A stretch of 64,000 bases of DNA. It comes from Cladorhizidae sp. MBARI D1340-BT2 (Eukaryota > Porifera > Demospongiae > Poecilosclerida > Cladorhizidae). Shown piece after piece: positions 43,001-57,800 of this stretch (position 1 is the stretch's first letter; each line of letters opens with the position of its first letter). Under the pieces are notes generated by a model, which was not told the DNA's origin, did no database searches, and was given only the letters and a program-made list of their open reading frames with translations. The position numbers and the translations under genes were made by a program. The DNA lies in NCBI GenBank assembly GCA_028752905.1, contig JAQNBH010000003.1, forward strand, positions 24,367,989-24,431,988. Reading direction: 5' to 3'.

Positions 43001-45266
43001 GAATATATGGATGTTTGGTATCAAGAGAGAGCACTTAGAGAGTCCTATCTTAATAGCTATACATCAAGTCTATTCAGTGAAGTGTGGATAATCTACGAAG
43101 CTAACATGTTTAGCATCAAGTAAGAGTACAATTCATAACTGCCCTAATTAACAAGACCAAAGTCCCAGATTTTGTCAACTGATAGAGAAGGCCCTTATCT
43201 GCAACATGTCAACAGATTATCAATAAATGTAGTGGTTTTTCACTGGCAGGCCACCGCTTTGGCAACTGGAAAACGCCAGGAAAGATCGCAAACCTTACCA
43301 CTTCAAATCACCATAACTTGCTAATACTTAGAGTAATCAAAATTTTGGCACGTACAAAAGACAGATAATTAGAAGGGCTATCCTATGATATAAAAAATTT
43401 CTTTTTTGGGTAAAGTGTAGAAAAGTTATGAGCTTTACGGCAAAAAAGCAAGATTTTTTGGGGGAAAATGAGAAACATATAGACCAAATTAGGGCAAATA
43501 TCAAGATAGAGAACACATAATGAAACCTATCATTCGAATCATATCAAGTCCATTACAGTGAAGTGTGCAGAATATTATGGATGTTTGATATCAACAGAGA
43601 GCACAGGGAGAGACCTATCTTAATAGCTATATATCAAGTTTATACAGTGAAGTGTGGAGAATCTATGAAGCTAACCTGTTTAGCATCAAGATAGAGAACA
43701 CATAGAGAAACCTATCTTGTGATTCTATGTATGCAGAATATACGGATGTTTGGTATCAAGAGAGAGAACAGAGAGAGGCCTACCTTTAGAGCTATATATC
43801 AAGTCTATTCAGTGAAGTGTGGAGAATCTATGAAGCTAACATGTTTAGCTCAAGATAGAGAACACTGAGAGATACCTATCTTGCAAGTCCACTACAGTGA
43901 AGTGTGCAGAATATATGGATGTTTGGTATCAAGAGAGAGCACTTAGAGAGTCCTATCTTAATAGCTATACATCAAGTCTATTCAGTGAAGTGTGGATAAT
44001 CTACGAAGCTAACATGTTTAGCATCAAGTAAGAGTACAATTCATAACTGCCCTAATTAACAAGACCAAAGTCCCAGATTTTGTCAACTGATAGAGAAGGC
44101 CCTTATCTGCAACATGTCAACAGATTATCAATAAATGTAGTAGTTTTTCACTGGCAGGCCACCGCTTTGGCAACTGGAAAACGCCAGGAAAGATCGCAAA
44201 CCTCACCACTTCAAATCACCATAACTTGCTAATACTTAGAGTAATCAAAATTTTGGCACGTACAAAAGACAGATAATTAGAAGGGCTATCCGGTGATATA
44301 AAAAATTTCTTTTTTGGGTAAAGTGTAGAAATGTTATGAGCTTTACGGCAAAAAAGCAAGATTTTTTGGGGGAAAATGAGAAACATATAGACCAAATTAG
44401 GGCAAATATCAAGATAGAGAACACATAATGAAACCTATCATTCGAATCATATCAAGTCCATTACAGTGAAGTGTGCAGAATATTATGGATGTTTGATATC
44501 AACAGAGAGCACAGGGAGAGACCTATCTTAATAGCTATATATCAAGTTTATACAGTGAAGTATGGAGAATCTATGAAGCTAACCTGTTTAGCATCAAGAT
44601 AGAGAACACATAGAGAAACCTATCTTGTGATTCTATGTATGCAGAATATACGGATGTTTGGTATCAAGAGAGAGAACAGAGAGAGGCCTACCTTTAGAGC
44701 TATATATCAAGTCTATTCAGTGAAGTGTGGAGAATCTATGAAGCTAACATGTTTAGCTCAAGATAGAGAACACTGAGAGATACCTATCTTGCAAGTCCAC
44801 TACAGTGAAGTGTGCAGAATATATGGATGTTTGGTATCAAGAGAGAGCACTTAGAGAGTCCTATCTTAATAGCTATACATCAAGTCTATTCAGTGAAGTG
44901 TGGATAATCTACGAAGCTAACATGTTTAGCATCAAGTAAGAGTACAATTCATAACTGCCCTAATTAACAAGACCAAAGTCCCAGATTTTGTCAACTGATA
45001 GAGAAGGCCCTTATCTGCAACATGTCAACAGATTATCAATAAATGTAGTGGTTTTTCACTGGCAGGCCACCGCTTTGGCAACTGGAAAACGCCAGGAAAG
45101 ATCGCAAACCTTACCACTTCAAATCACCATAACTTGCTAATACTTAGAGTAATCAAAATTTTGGCACGTACAAAAGATAGATAATTAGAAGGGCTATTCG
45201 ATAATATAAAAAATTTCTTTTTGGGTTAAAGTGTAGAAAAGTTATGAGCTTTACGGCAAAAATGCA
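37091..45266 (+). repeat. Loosely ordered satellite monomers M42-M50
   Basis: Nine monomers of 908-909 bp without a clean higher-order period. Local relations are visible. M43 and M48 share ATGTTTTATATC, five monomers apart. The neighbours M46 and M47 share ATATGCATATTTGG. M49 and M50 both start AGATTTTTTGGGGG. M44-M48 mostly start with a longer G-run. Neighbour-neighbour sharing is what short-range duplication would give. No gene is seen here. Confidence 0.8.
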
Positions 45267-48200
45267 AGATTTTTGGGGGGGAAATGAGAAACATATAGAC
45301 CAAATTAGGGCAAATATCAAGATAGAGAACACATAATGAAACCTATCATTCGAATCATATCAAGTCCATTACAGTGAAGTGTGCAGAATATTATGGATGT
45401 TTGATATCAACAGAGAGCACAGGGAGAGACCTATCTTAATAGCTATATATCAAGTTTATACAGTGAAGTGTGGAGAATCTATGAAGCTAACCTGTTTAGC
45501 ATCAAGATAGAGAACACATAGAGAAACCTATCTTGTGATTCTATGTATGCAGAATATACGGATGTTTGGTATCAAGAGAGAGAACAGAGAGAGGCCTACC
45601 TTTAGAGCTATTTATCAAGTCTATTCAGTGAAGTGTGGAGAATCTATGAAGCTAACATGTTTAGCTCAAGATAGAGAACACTGAGAGATACCTATCTTGC
45701 AAGTCCACTACAGTGAAGTGTGCAGAATATATGGATGTTTGGTATCAAGAGAGAGCACTTAGAGAGTCATATCTTAATAGCTATACATCAAGTCTATTCA
45801 GTGAAGTGTGGATAATCTACAAAGCTAACATGTTTAGCATCAAGTAAGAGTACAATTCATAACTGCCCTAATTAACAAGACCAAAGTCCCAGATTTTGTC
45901 AACTGATAGAGAAGGCCCTGATCTGCAACATGTCAACAGATTATCAATAAATGTAGTGGTTTTTCACTGGCAGGCCACCGCTTTGGCAACTGGAAAACGC
46001 CAGGAAAGATCGCAAACCTTACCACTTCAAATCACCATAACTTGCTAATACTTAGAGTAATCAAAATTTTGGCACGTAAAAAAGACAGATAATTAGAAGG
46101 GCTATCCGGTGATATAAAAATTTCTTTTTTGGGTAAAGTGTAGAAATGTTATGAGCTTTACGGCAAAAAAGCAAGATTTTTGGGGGGAAAATGAGAAACA
46201 TATAGACCAAATTAGGGCAAATATCAAGATAGAGAACACATAATGAAACCTATCATTCGAATCATATCAAGTCCATTACAGTGAAGTGTGCAGAATATTA
46301 TGGATGTTTGATATCAACAGAGAGCACAGGGTGAGACCTATCTTAATAGCTATATATCAAGTTTATACAGTGAAGTGTGGAGAATCTATGAAGCTAACCT
46401 GTTTAGCATCAAGATAGAGAACACATAGAGAAACCTATCTTGTGATTCTATGTATGCAGAATATACGGATGTTTGGTATCAAGAGAGAGAACAGAGAGAG
46501 GCCTACCTTTAGAGCTATATATCAAGTCTATTCAGTGAAGTGTGGAGAATCTATGAAGCTAACATGTTTAGCTCAAGATAGAGAACACTGAGAGATACCT
46601 ATCTTGCAAGTCCACTACAGTGAAGAGTGCAGAATATATGGATGTTTGGTATCAAGAGAGAGCACTTAGAGAGTCCTATCTTAATAGCTATACATCAAGT
46701 CTATTCAGTGAAGTGTGGATAATCTACGAAGCTAACATGTTTAGCATCAAGTAAGAGTACAATTCATAACTGCCCTAATTAACAAGACCAAAGTCCCAGA
46801 TTTTGTCAACTGATAGAGAAGGCCCTTATCTGCAACATGTCAACAGATTATCAATAAATGTAGTGGTTTTTCACTGGCAGGCCACCGCTTTGGCAACTGG
46901 AAAACGCCAGGAAAGATCGCAAACCTTACCACTTCAAATCACCATAACTTGCTAATACTTAGAGTACTCAAAATTTTGGCACGTACAAAAGACAGATAAT
47001 TAGAAGGGCTATACGGTGATATAAACAATTTCATTTTTGGATAAAGTGTAGAAAAGTTATGAGCTTTACGGCAAAAATGCAAGATTTTTGGGGGAAAAAT
47101 GAGAAACATATAGACCAAATTAGGGCAAATATCAAGATAGAGAACACATAATGAAACCTATCATTCGAATCATATCAAGTCCATTACAGTGAAGTGTGCA
47201 TAATATTATGGATGTTTGATATCAACAGAGAGCACAGGGAGAGACCTATCTTAATAGCTATATATCAAATTTATACAGTGAAGTGTGGAGAATCTATGAA
47301 GCTAACCTGTTTAGCATCAAGATAGAGAACACATAGAGAAACCTATCTTGTGATTCTATGTATGCAGAATATACGGATGTTTGGTATCAAGAGAGAGAAC
47401 AGAGAGAGGCCTACCTTTAGAGCTATTTATCAAGTCTATTCAGTGAAGTGTGGAGAATCTATGAAGCTAACATGTTTAGCTCAAGATAGAGAACACTGAG
47501 AGATACCTATCTTGCAAGTCCACTACAGTGAAGTGTGCAGAATATATGGATGTTTGGTATCAAGAGAGAGCACTTAGAGAGTCATATCTTAATAGCTATA
47601 CATCAAGTCTATTCAGTGAAGTGTGGATAATCTACAAAGCTAACATGTTTAGCATCAAGTAAGAGTACAATTCATAACTGCCCTAATTAACAAGACCAAA
47701 GTCCCAGATTTTGTCAACTGATAGAGAAGGCCCTGATCTGCAACATGTCAACAGATTATCAATAAATGTAGTGGTTTTTCACTGGCAGGCCACCGCTTTG
47801 GCAACTGGAAAACGCCAGGAAAGATCGCAAACCTTACCACTTCAAATCACCATAACTTGCTAATACTTAGAGTAATCAAAATTTTGGCACGTACAAAAGA
47901 CAGATAATTAGAAGGGCTATCCGGTGATATAAAAATTTCTTTTTTGGGTAAAGTGTAGAAATGTTATGAGCTTTACGGCAAAAAAGCAAGATTTTTGGGG
48001 GGGAAATGAGAAACATATAGACCAAATTAGGGCAAATATCAAGATAGAGAACACATAATGAAACCTATCATTCGAATCATATCAAGTCCATTACAGTGAA
48101 GTGTGCAGAATATTATGGATGTTTGATATCAACAGAGAGCACAGGGTGAGACCTATCTTAATAGCTATATATCAAGTTTATACAGTGAAGTGTGGAGAAT

Positions 48201-48896
48201 CTATGAAGCTAACCTGTTTAGCATCAAGATAGAGAACACATAGAGAAACCTATCTTGTGATTCTATGTATGCAGAATATACGGATGTTTGGTATCAAGAG
48301 AGAGAACAGAGAGAGGCCTACCTTTAGAGCTATATATCAAGTCTATTCAGTGAAGTGTGGAGAATCTATGAAGCTAACATGTTTAGCTCAAGATAGAGAA
48401 CACTGAGAGATACCTATCTTGCAAGTCCACTACAGTGAAGAGTGCAGAATATATGGATGTTTGGTATCAAGAGAGAGCACTTAGAGAGTCCTATCTTAAT
48501 AGCTATACATCAAGTCTATTCAGTGAAGTGTGGATAATCTACGAAGCTAACATGTTTAGCATCAAGTAAGAGTACAATTCATAACTGCCCTAATTAACAA
48601 GACCAAAGTCCCAGATTTTGTCAACTGATAGAGAAGGCCCTTATCTGCAACATGTCAACAGATTATCAATAAATGTAGTGGTTTTTCACTGGCAGGCCAC
48701 CGCTTTGGCAACTGGAAAACGCCAGGAAAGATCGCAAACCTTACCACTTCAAATCACCATAACTTGCTAATACTTAGAGTACTCAAAATTTTGGCACGTA
48801 CAAAAGACAGATAATTAGAAGGGCTATACGGTGATATAAACAATTTCATTTTTGGATAAAGTGTAGAAAAGTTATGAGCTTTACGGCAAAAATGCA
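45267..48896 (+). repeat. Dimeric higher-order repeat, period 1815 bp, two copies (M51-M52, M53-M54)
   Basis: Monomers of 907 and 908 bp alternate. M51 and M53 share AGCTATTTATC, GAGAGTCATATC, CTACAAAGC and GGCCCTGATCTG. M52 and M54 share CAGGGTGAGACC, GTGAAGAGTGC and a tail with CTATACGG, AACAATTTCATTTTTGG. Part of the first variant set (CTATTTATC, GTCATATC, CTACAAAGC) reappears in M56 and M62, linking this domain to the one that follows. Confidence 0.88.
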
Positions 48897-51800
48897 AGAT
48901 TTTTGGGGGAAAAATGAGAAACATATAGACCAAATTAGGGCAAATATCAAGATAGAGAACACATAATGAAACCTATCATTCGAATCATATCAAGTCCATT
49001 ACAGTGAAGTGTGCATAATATTATGGATGTTTGATATCAACAGAGAGCACAGGGAGAGACCTATCTTAATAGCTATATATCAAATTTATACAGTGAAGTG
49101 TGGAGAATCTATGAAGCTAACCTGTTTAGCATCAAGATAGAGAACACATAGAGAAACCTATCTTGTGATTCTATGTATGCAGAATATACGGATGTTTGGT
49201 ATCAAGAGAGAGAACAGAGAGAGGCCTACCTTTAGAGCTATATATCAAGTCTATTCAGTGAAGTGTGGAGAATCTATGAAGCTAACATGTTTAGCTCAAG
49301 ATAGAGAACACTGAGAGATACCTATCTTGCAAGTCCACTACAGTGAAGTGTGCAGAATATATGGATGTTTGGTATCAAGAGAGAGCACTTAGAGAGTCCT
49401 ATCTTAATAGCTATACATCAAGTCTATTCAGTGAAGTGTGGATAATCTACGAAGCTAACATGTTTAGCATCAAGTAAGAGTACAATTCATAACTGCTCTA
49501 ATTAACAAGACCAAAGTCCCAGATTTTGTCAACTGATAGAGAAGGCCCTTATCTGCAACATGTCAACAGATTATCAATAAATGTAGTGGTTTTTCACTGG
49601 CAGGCCACGGCTTTGGCAACTGGAAAACGCCAGGAAAGATCGCAAACCTTACCACTTCAAATCACGATAACTTGCTAATACTTAGAGTAATCAAAATTTT
49701 GGCACGTACAAAAGACAGCTAATTAGAAGGGCTATATATCCGGTGATATAAAAAAATTCTTTTTTGGGTAAAGTGTAGAAAAGTTATGAGCTTTACGGCA
49801 AAAAAGCAAGATTTTTGGGGGGAAATGAGAAACATATAGACCAAATTAGGGCAAATATCAAGATAGAGAACACATAATGAAACCTATCATTCGAATCATA
49901 TCAAGTCCATTACAGTGAAGTGTGCAGAATATTATGGATGTTTGATATCAACAGAGAGCACAGGGAGAGACCTATCTTAATAGCTATAATTATATCAAGT
50001 TTATACAGTGAAGTGTGGAGAATCTATGAAGCTAACCTGTTTAGCATCAAGATAGAGAACACATAGAGAAACCTATCTTGTGATTCTATGTATGCAGAAT
50101 ATACGGATGTTTGGTATCAAGAGAGAGAACAGAGAGAGGCCTACCTTTAGAGCTATTTATCAAGTCTATTCAGTGAAGTGTGGAGAATCTATGAAGCTAA
50201 CATGTTTAGCTCAAGATAGAGAACACTGAGAGATACCTATCTTGCAAGTCCACTACAGTGAAGTGTGCAGAATATATGGATGTTTGGTATCAAGAGAGAG
50301 CACTTAGAGAGTCATATCTTAATAGCTATACATCAAGTCTATTCAGTGAAGTGTGGATAATCTACAAAGCTAACATGTTTAGCATCAAGTAAGAGTACAA
50401 TTCATAACTGCCCTAATTAACAAGACCAAAGTCCCAGATTTTGTCAACTGATAGAGAAGGCCCTTATCTGCAACATGTCAACAGATTATCAATAAATGTA
50501 GTGGTTTTTCACTGGCAGGCCACCGCTTTGGCAACTGGAAAACGCCAGGAAAGATCGCAAACCTTACCACTTCAAATCACCATAACTTGCTAATACTTAG
50601 AGTACTCAAACTTTTGGCACGTACAAAAGACAGATAATTAGAAGGGCTATACGGTGATATAAACAATTTCATTTTTGGATAAAGTGTAGAAAAGTTATGA
50701 GCTTTACGGCAAAAATGCAAGATTTTTGGGGAAAAAATGAGAAACATATAGACCAAATTAGGGCAAATATCAAGATAGAGAACACATAATGAAACCTATC
50801 ATTCGAATCATATCAAGTCCATTACAGTGAAGTGTGCATAATATTATGGATGTTTGCTATCAACAGAGAGCACAGGGAGAGACCTATCTTAATAGCTATA
50901 TATCAAATTTATACAGTGAAGTGTGGAGAATCTATGAAGCTAACCTGTTTAGCATCAAGATAGAGAACACATAGAGAAACCTATCTTGTGATTCTATGTA
51001 TGCAGAATATACGGATGTTTGGTATCAAGAGAGAGAACAGAGAGAGGCCTACCTTTAGAGCTATATATCAAGTCTATTCAGTGAAGTGTGGAGAATCTAT
51101 GAAGCTAACATGTTTAGCTCAAGATAGAGAACACTGAGAGATACCTATCTTGCAAGTCCACTACAGTGAAGTGTGCAGAATATATGGATGTTTGGTATCA
51201 AGAGAGAGCACTTAGAGAGTCCTATCTTAATAGCTATACATCAAGTCTATTCAGTGAAGTGTGGATAATCTACGAAGCTAACATGTTTAGCATCAAGTAA
51301 GAGTACAATTCATAACTGCTCTAATTAACAAGACCAAAGTCCCAGATTTTGTCAACTGATAGAGAAGGCCCTTATCTGCAACATGTCAACAGATTATCAA
51401 TAAATGTAGTGGTTTTTTACTGGCAGGCCACCGCTTTGGCAACTGGAAAACGCCAGGAAAGATCGCAAACCTTACCACTTCAAATCACGATAACTTGCTA
51501 ATACTTAGAGTAATCAAAATTTTGGCACGTACAAAAGACAGCTAATTAGAAGGGCTATATATCCGGTGATATAAAAAATTTCTTTTTTGGGTAAAGTGTA
51601 GAAAAGTTATGAGCTTTACGGCAAAAAAGCAAGATTTTTGGGGGGAAATGAGAAACATATAGACCAAATTAGGGCAAATATCAAGATAGAGAACACATAA
51701 TGAAACCTATCATTCGAATCATATCAAGTCCATTACAGTGAAGTGTGCAGAATATTATGGATGTTTGATATCAACAGAGAGCACAGGGAGAGACCTATCT

Positions 51801-54800
51801 TAATAGCTATAATTATATCAAGTTTATACAGTGAAGTGTGGAGAATCTATGAAGCTAACCTGTTTAGCATCAAGATAGAGAACACATAGAGAAACCTATC
51901 TTGTGATTCTATGTATGCAGAATATACGGATGTTTGGTATCAAGAGAGAGAACAGAGAGAGGCCTACCTTTAGAGCTATATATCAAGTCTATTCAGTGAA
52001 GTGTGGAGAATCTATGAAGCTAACATGTTTAGCTCAAGATAGAGAACACTGAGAGATACCTATCTTGCAAGTCCACTACAGTGAAGTGTGCAGAATATAT
52101 GGATGTTTGGTATCAAGAGAGAGCACTTAGAGAGTCCTATCTTAATAGCTATACATCAAGTCTATTCAGTGAAGTGTGGATAATCTACGAAGCTAACATG
52201 TTTAGCATCAAGTAAGATTACAATTCATAACTGCCCTAATTAACAAGACCAAAGTCCCAGATTTTGTCAACTGATAGAGAAGGCCCTTATCTGCAACATG
52301 TCAACAGATTATCAATAAATGTAGTGGTTTTTCACTGGCAGGCCACCGCTTTGGCAACTGGAGAACGCCAGGAAAGATCGCAAACCTTACCACTTCAAAT
52401 CACCATAACTTGCTAATACTTAGAGTAATCAAAATTTTGGCACGTACAAAAGACAGATAATTAGAAGGGCTATACGGTGATATAAACAATTTCATTTTTG
52501 GATAAAGTGTAGAAAAGTTATGAGCTTTACGGCAAAAATGCAAGATTTTTGGGGAAAAAATGAGAAACATATAGACCAAATTAGGGCAAATATCAAGATA
52601 GAGAACACATAATGAAACCTATCATTCGAATCATATCAAGTCCATTACAGTGAAGTGTGCATAATATTATGGATGTTTGCTATCAACAGAGAGCACAGGG
52701 AGAGACCTATCTTAATAGCTATATATCAAATTTATACAGTGAAGTGTGGAGAATCTATGAAGCTAACCTGTTTAGCATCAAGATAGAGAACACATAGAGA
52801 AACCTATCTTGTGATTCTATGTATGCAGAATATACGGATGTTTGGTATCAAGAGAGAGAACAGAGAGAGGCCTACCTTTAGAGCTATATATCAAGTCTAT
52901 TCAGTGAAGTGTGGAGAATCTATGAAGCTAACATGTTTAGCTCAAGATAGAGAACACTGAGAGATACCTATCTTGCAAGTCCACTACAGTGAAGTGTGCA
53001 GAATATATGGATGTTTGGTATCAAGAGAGAGCACTTAGAGAGTCCTATCTTAATAGCTATACATCAAGTCTATTCAGTGAAGTGTGGATAATCTACGAAG
53101 CTAACATGTTTAGCATCAAGTAAGAGTACAATTCATAACTGCTCTAATTAACAAGACCAAAGTCCCAGATTTTGTCAACTGATAGAGAAGGCCCTTATCT
53201 GCAACATGTCAACAGATTATCAATAAATGTAGTGGTTTTTTACTGGCAGGCCACCGCTTTGGCAACTGGAAAACGCCAGGAAAGATCGCAAACCTTACCA
53301 CTTCAAATCACGATAACTTGCTAATACTTAGAGTAATCAAAATTTTGGCACGTACAAAAGACAGCTAATTAGAAGGGCTATATATCCGGTGATATAAAAA
53401 ATTTCTTTTTTGGGTAAAGTGTAGAAAAGTTATGAGCTTTACGGCAAAAAAGCAAGATTTTTGGGGGGAAATGAGAAACATATAGACCAAATTAGGGCAA
53501 ATATCAAGATAGAGAACACATAATGAAACCTATCATTCGAATCATATCAAGTCCATTACAGTGAAGTGTGCAGAATATTATGGATGTTTGATATCAACAG
53601 AGAGCACAGGGAGAGACCTATCTTAATAGCTATAATTATATCAAGTTTATACAGTGAAGTGTGGAGAATCTATGAAGCTAACCTGTTTAGCATCAAGATA
53701 GAGAACACATAGAGAAACCTATCTTGTGATTCTATGTATGCAGAATATACGGATGTTTGGTATCAAGAGAGAGAACAGAGAGAGGCCTACCTTTAGAGCT
53801 ATATATCAAGTCTATTCAGTGAAGTGTGGAGAATCTATGAAGCTAACATGTTTAGCTCAAGATAGAGAACACTGAGAGATACCTATCTTGCAAGTCCACT
53901 ACAGTGAAGTGTGCAGAATATATGGATGTTTGGTATCAAGAGAGAGCACTTAGAGAGTCCTATCTTAATAGCTATACATCAAGTCTATTCAGTGAAGTGT
54001 GGATAATCTACGAAGCTAACATGTTTAGCATCAAGTAAGAGTACAATTCATAACTGCCCTAATTAACAAGACCAAAGTCCCAGATTTTGTCAACTGATAG
54101 AGAAGGCCCTTATCTGCAACATGTCAACAGATTATCAATAAATGTAGTGGTTTTTCACTGGCAGGCCACCGCTTTGGCAACTGGAAAACGCCAGGAAAGA
54201 TCGCAAACCTTACCACTTCAAATCACCATAACTTGCTAATACTTAGAGTACTCAAAATTTTGGCACGTACAAAAGACAGATAATTAGAAGGGCTATACGG
54301 TGATATAAACAATTTCATTTTTGGATAAAGTGTAGAAAAGTTATGAGCTTTACGGCAAAAATGCAAGATTTTTGGGGGAAAAATGAGAAACATATAGACC
54401 AAATTAGGGCAAATATCAAGATAGAGAACACATAATGAAACCTATCATTCGAATCATATCAAGTCCATTACAGTGAAGTGTGCATAATATTATGGATGTT
54501 TGATATCAACAGAGAGCACAGGGAGAGACCTATCTTAATAGCTATATATCAAATTTATACAGTGAAGTGTGGAGAATCTATGAAGCTAACCTGTTTAGCA
54601 TCAAGATAGAGAACACATAGAGAAACCTATCTTGTGATTCTATGTATGCAGAATATACGGATGTTTGGTATCAAGAGAGAGAACAGAGAGAGGCCTACCT
54701 TTAGAGCTATATATCAAGTCTATTCAGTGAAGTGTGGAGAATCTATGAAGCTAACATGTTTAGCTCAAGATAGAGAACACTGAGAGATACCTATCTTGCA

Positions 54801-57800
54801 AGTCCACTACAGTGAAGTGTGCAGAATATATGGATGTTTGGTATCAAGAGAGAGCACTTAGAGAGTCCTATCTTAATAGCTATACATCAAGTCTATTCAG
54901 TGAAGTGTGGATAATCTACGAAGCTAACATGTTTAGCATCAAGTAAGAGTACAATTCATAACTGCTCTAATTAACAAGACCAAAGTCCCAGATTTTGTCA
55001 ACTGATAGAGAAGGCCCTTATCTGCAACATGTCAACAGATTATCAATAAATGTAGTGGTTTTTCACTGGCAGGCCACGGCTTTGGCAACTGGAAAACGCC
55101 AGGAAAGATCGCAAACCTTACCACTTCAAATCACGATAACTTGCTAATACTTAGAGTAATCAAAATTTTGGCACGTACAAAAGACAGCTAATTAGAAGGG
55201 CTATATATCCGGTGATATAAAAAAATTCTTTTTTGGGTAAAGTGTAGAAAAGTTATGAGCTTTACGGCAAAAAAGCAAGATTTTTGGGGGGAAATGAGAA
55301 ACATATAGACCAAATTAGGGCAAATATCAAGATAGAGAACACATAATGAAACCTATCATTCGAATCATATCAAGTCCATTACAGTGAAGTGTGCAGAATA
55401 TTATGGATGTTTGATATCAACAGAGAGCACAGGGAGAGACCTATCTTAATAGCTATAATTATATCAAGTTTATACAGTGAAGTGTGGAGAATCTATGAAG
55501 CTAACCTGTTTAGCATCAAGATAGAGAACACATAGAGAAACCTATCTTGTGATTCTATGTATGCAGAATATACGGATGTTTGGTATCAAGAGAGAGAACA
55601 GAGAGAGGCCTACCTTTAGAGCTATTTATCAAGTCTATTCAGTGAAGTGTGGAGAATCTATGAAGCTAACATGTTTAGCTCAAGATAGAGAACACTGAGA
55701 GATACCTATCTTGCAAGTCCACTACAGTGAAGTGTGCAGAATATATGGATGTTTGGTATCAAGAGAGAGCACTTAGAGAGTCATATCTTAATAGCTATAC
55801 ATCAAGTCTATTCAGTGAAGTGTGGATAATCTACAAAGCTAACATGTTTAGCATCAAGTAAGAGTACAATTCATAACTGCCCTAATTAACAAGACCAAAG
55901 TCCCAGATTTTGTCAACTGATAGAGAAGGCCCTTATCTGCAACATGTCAACAGATTATCAATAAATGTAGTGGTTTTTCACTGGCAGGCCACCGCTTTGG
56001 CAACTGGAAAACGCCAGGAAAGATCGCAAACCTTACCACTTCAAATCACCATAACTTGCTAATACTTAGAGTACTCAAACTTTTGGCACGTACAAAAGAC
56101 AGATAATTAGAAGGGCTATACGGTGATATAAACAATTTCATTTTTGGATAAAGTGTAGAAAAGTTATGAGCTTTACGGCAAAAATGCAAGATTTTTGGGG
56201 AAAAAATGAGAAACATATAGACCAAATTAGGGCAAATATCAAGATAGAGAACACATAATGAAACCTATCATTCGAATCATATCAAGTCCATTACAGTGAA
56301 GTGTGCATAATATTATGGATGTTTGCTATCAACAGAGAGCACAGGGAGAGACCTATCTTAATAGCTATATATCAAATTTATACAGTGAAGTGTGGAGAAT
56401 CTATGAAGCTAACCTGTTTAGCATCAAGATAGAGAACACATAGAGAAACCTATCTTGTGATTCTATGTATGCAGAATATACGGATGTTTGGTATCAAGAG
56501 AGAGAACAGAGAGAGGCCTACCTTTAGAGCTATATATCAAGTCTATTCAGTGAAGTGTGGAGAATCTATGAAGCTAACATGTTTAGCTCAAGATAGAGAA
56601 CACTGAGAGATACCTATCTTGCAAGTCCACTACAGTGAAGTGTGCAGAATATATGGATGTTTGGTATCAAGAGAGAGCACTTAGAGAGTCCTATCTTAAT
56701 AGCTATACATCAAGTCTATTCAGTGAAGTGTGGATAATCTACGAAGCTAACATGTTTAGCATCAAGTAAGAGTACAATTCATAACTGCTCTAATTAACAA
56801 GACCAAAGTCCCAGATTTTGTCAACTGATAGAGAAGGCCCTTATCTGCAACATGTCAACAGATTATCAATAAATGTAGTGGTTTTTTACTGGCAGGCCAC
56901 CGCTTTGGCAACTGGAAAACGCCAGGAAAGATCGCAAACCTTACCACTTCAAATCACGATAACTTGCTAATACTTAGAGTAATCAAAATTTTGGCACGTA
57001 CAAAAGACAGCTAATTAGAAGGGCTATATATCCGGTGATATAAAAAATTTCTTTTTTGGGTAAAGTGTAGAAAAGTTATGAGCTTTACGGCAAAAAAGCA
57101 AGATTTTTGGGGGGAAATGAGAAACATATAGACCAAATTAGGGCAAATATCAAGATAGAGAACACATAATGAAACCTATCATTCGAATCATATCAAGTCC
57201 ATTACAGTGAAGTGTGCAGAATATTATGGATGTTTGATATCAACAGAGAGCACAGGGAGAGACCTATCTTAATAGCTATAATTATATCAAGTTTATACAG
57301 TGAAGTGTGGAGAATCTATGAAGCTAACCTGTTTAGCATCAAGATAGAGAACACATAGAGAAACCTATCTTGTGATTCTATGTATGCAGAATATACGGAT
57401 GTTTGGTATCAAGAGAGAGAACAGAGAGAGGCCTACCTTTAGAGCTATATATCAAGTCTATTCAGTGAAGTGTGGAGAATCTATGAAGCTAACATGTTTA
57501 GCTCAAGATAGAGAACACTGAGAGATACCTATCTTGCAAGTCCACTACAGTGAAGTGTGCAGAATATATGGATGTTTGGTATCAAGAGAGAGCACTTAGA
57601 GAGTCCTATCTTAATAGCTATACATCAAGTCTATTCAGTGAAGTGTGGATAATCTACGAAGCTAACATGTTTAGCATCAAGTAAGATTACAATTCATAAC
57701 TGCCCTAATTAACAAGACCAAAGTCCCAGATTTTGTCAACTGATAGAGAAGGCCCTTATCTGCAACATGTCAACAGATTATCAATAAATGTAGTGGTTTT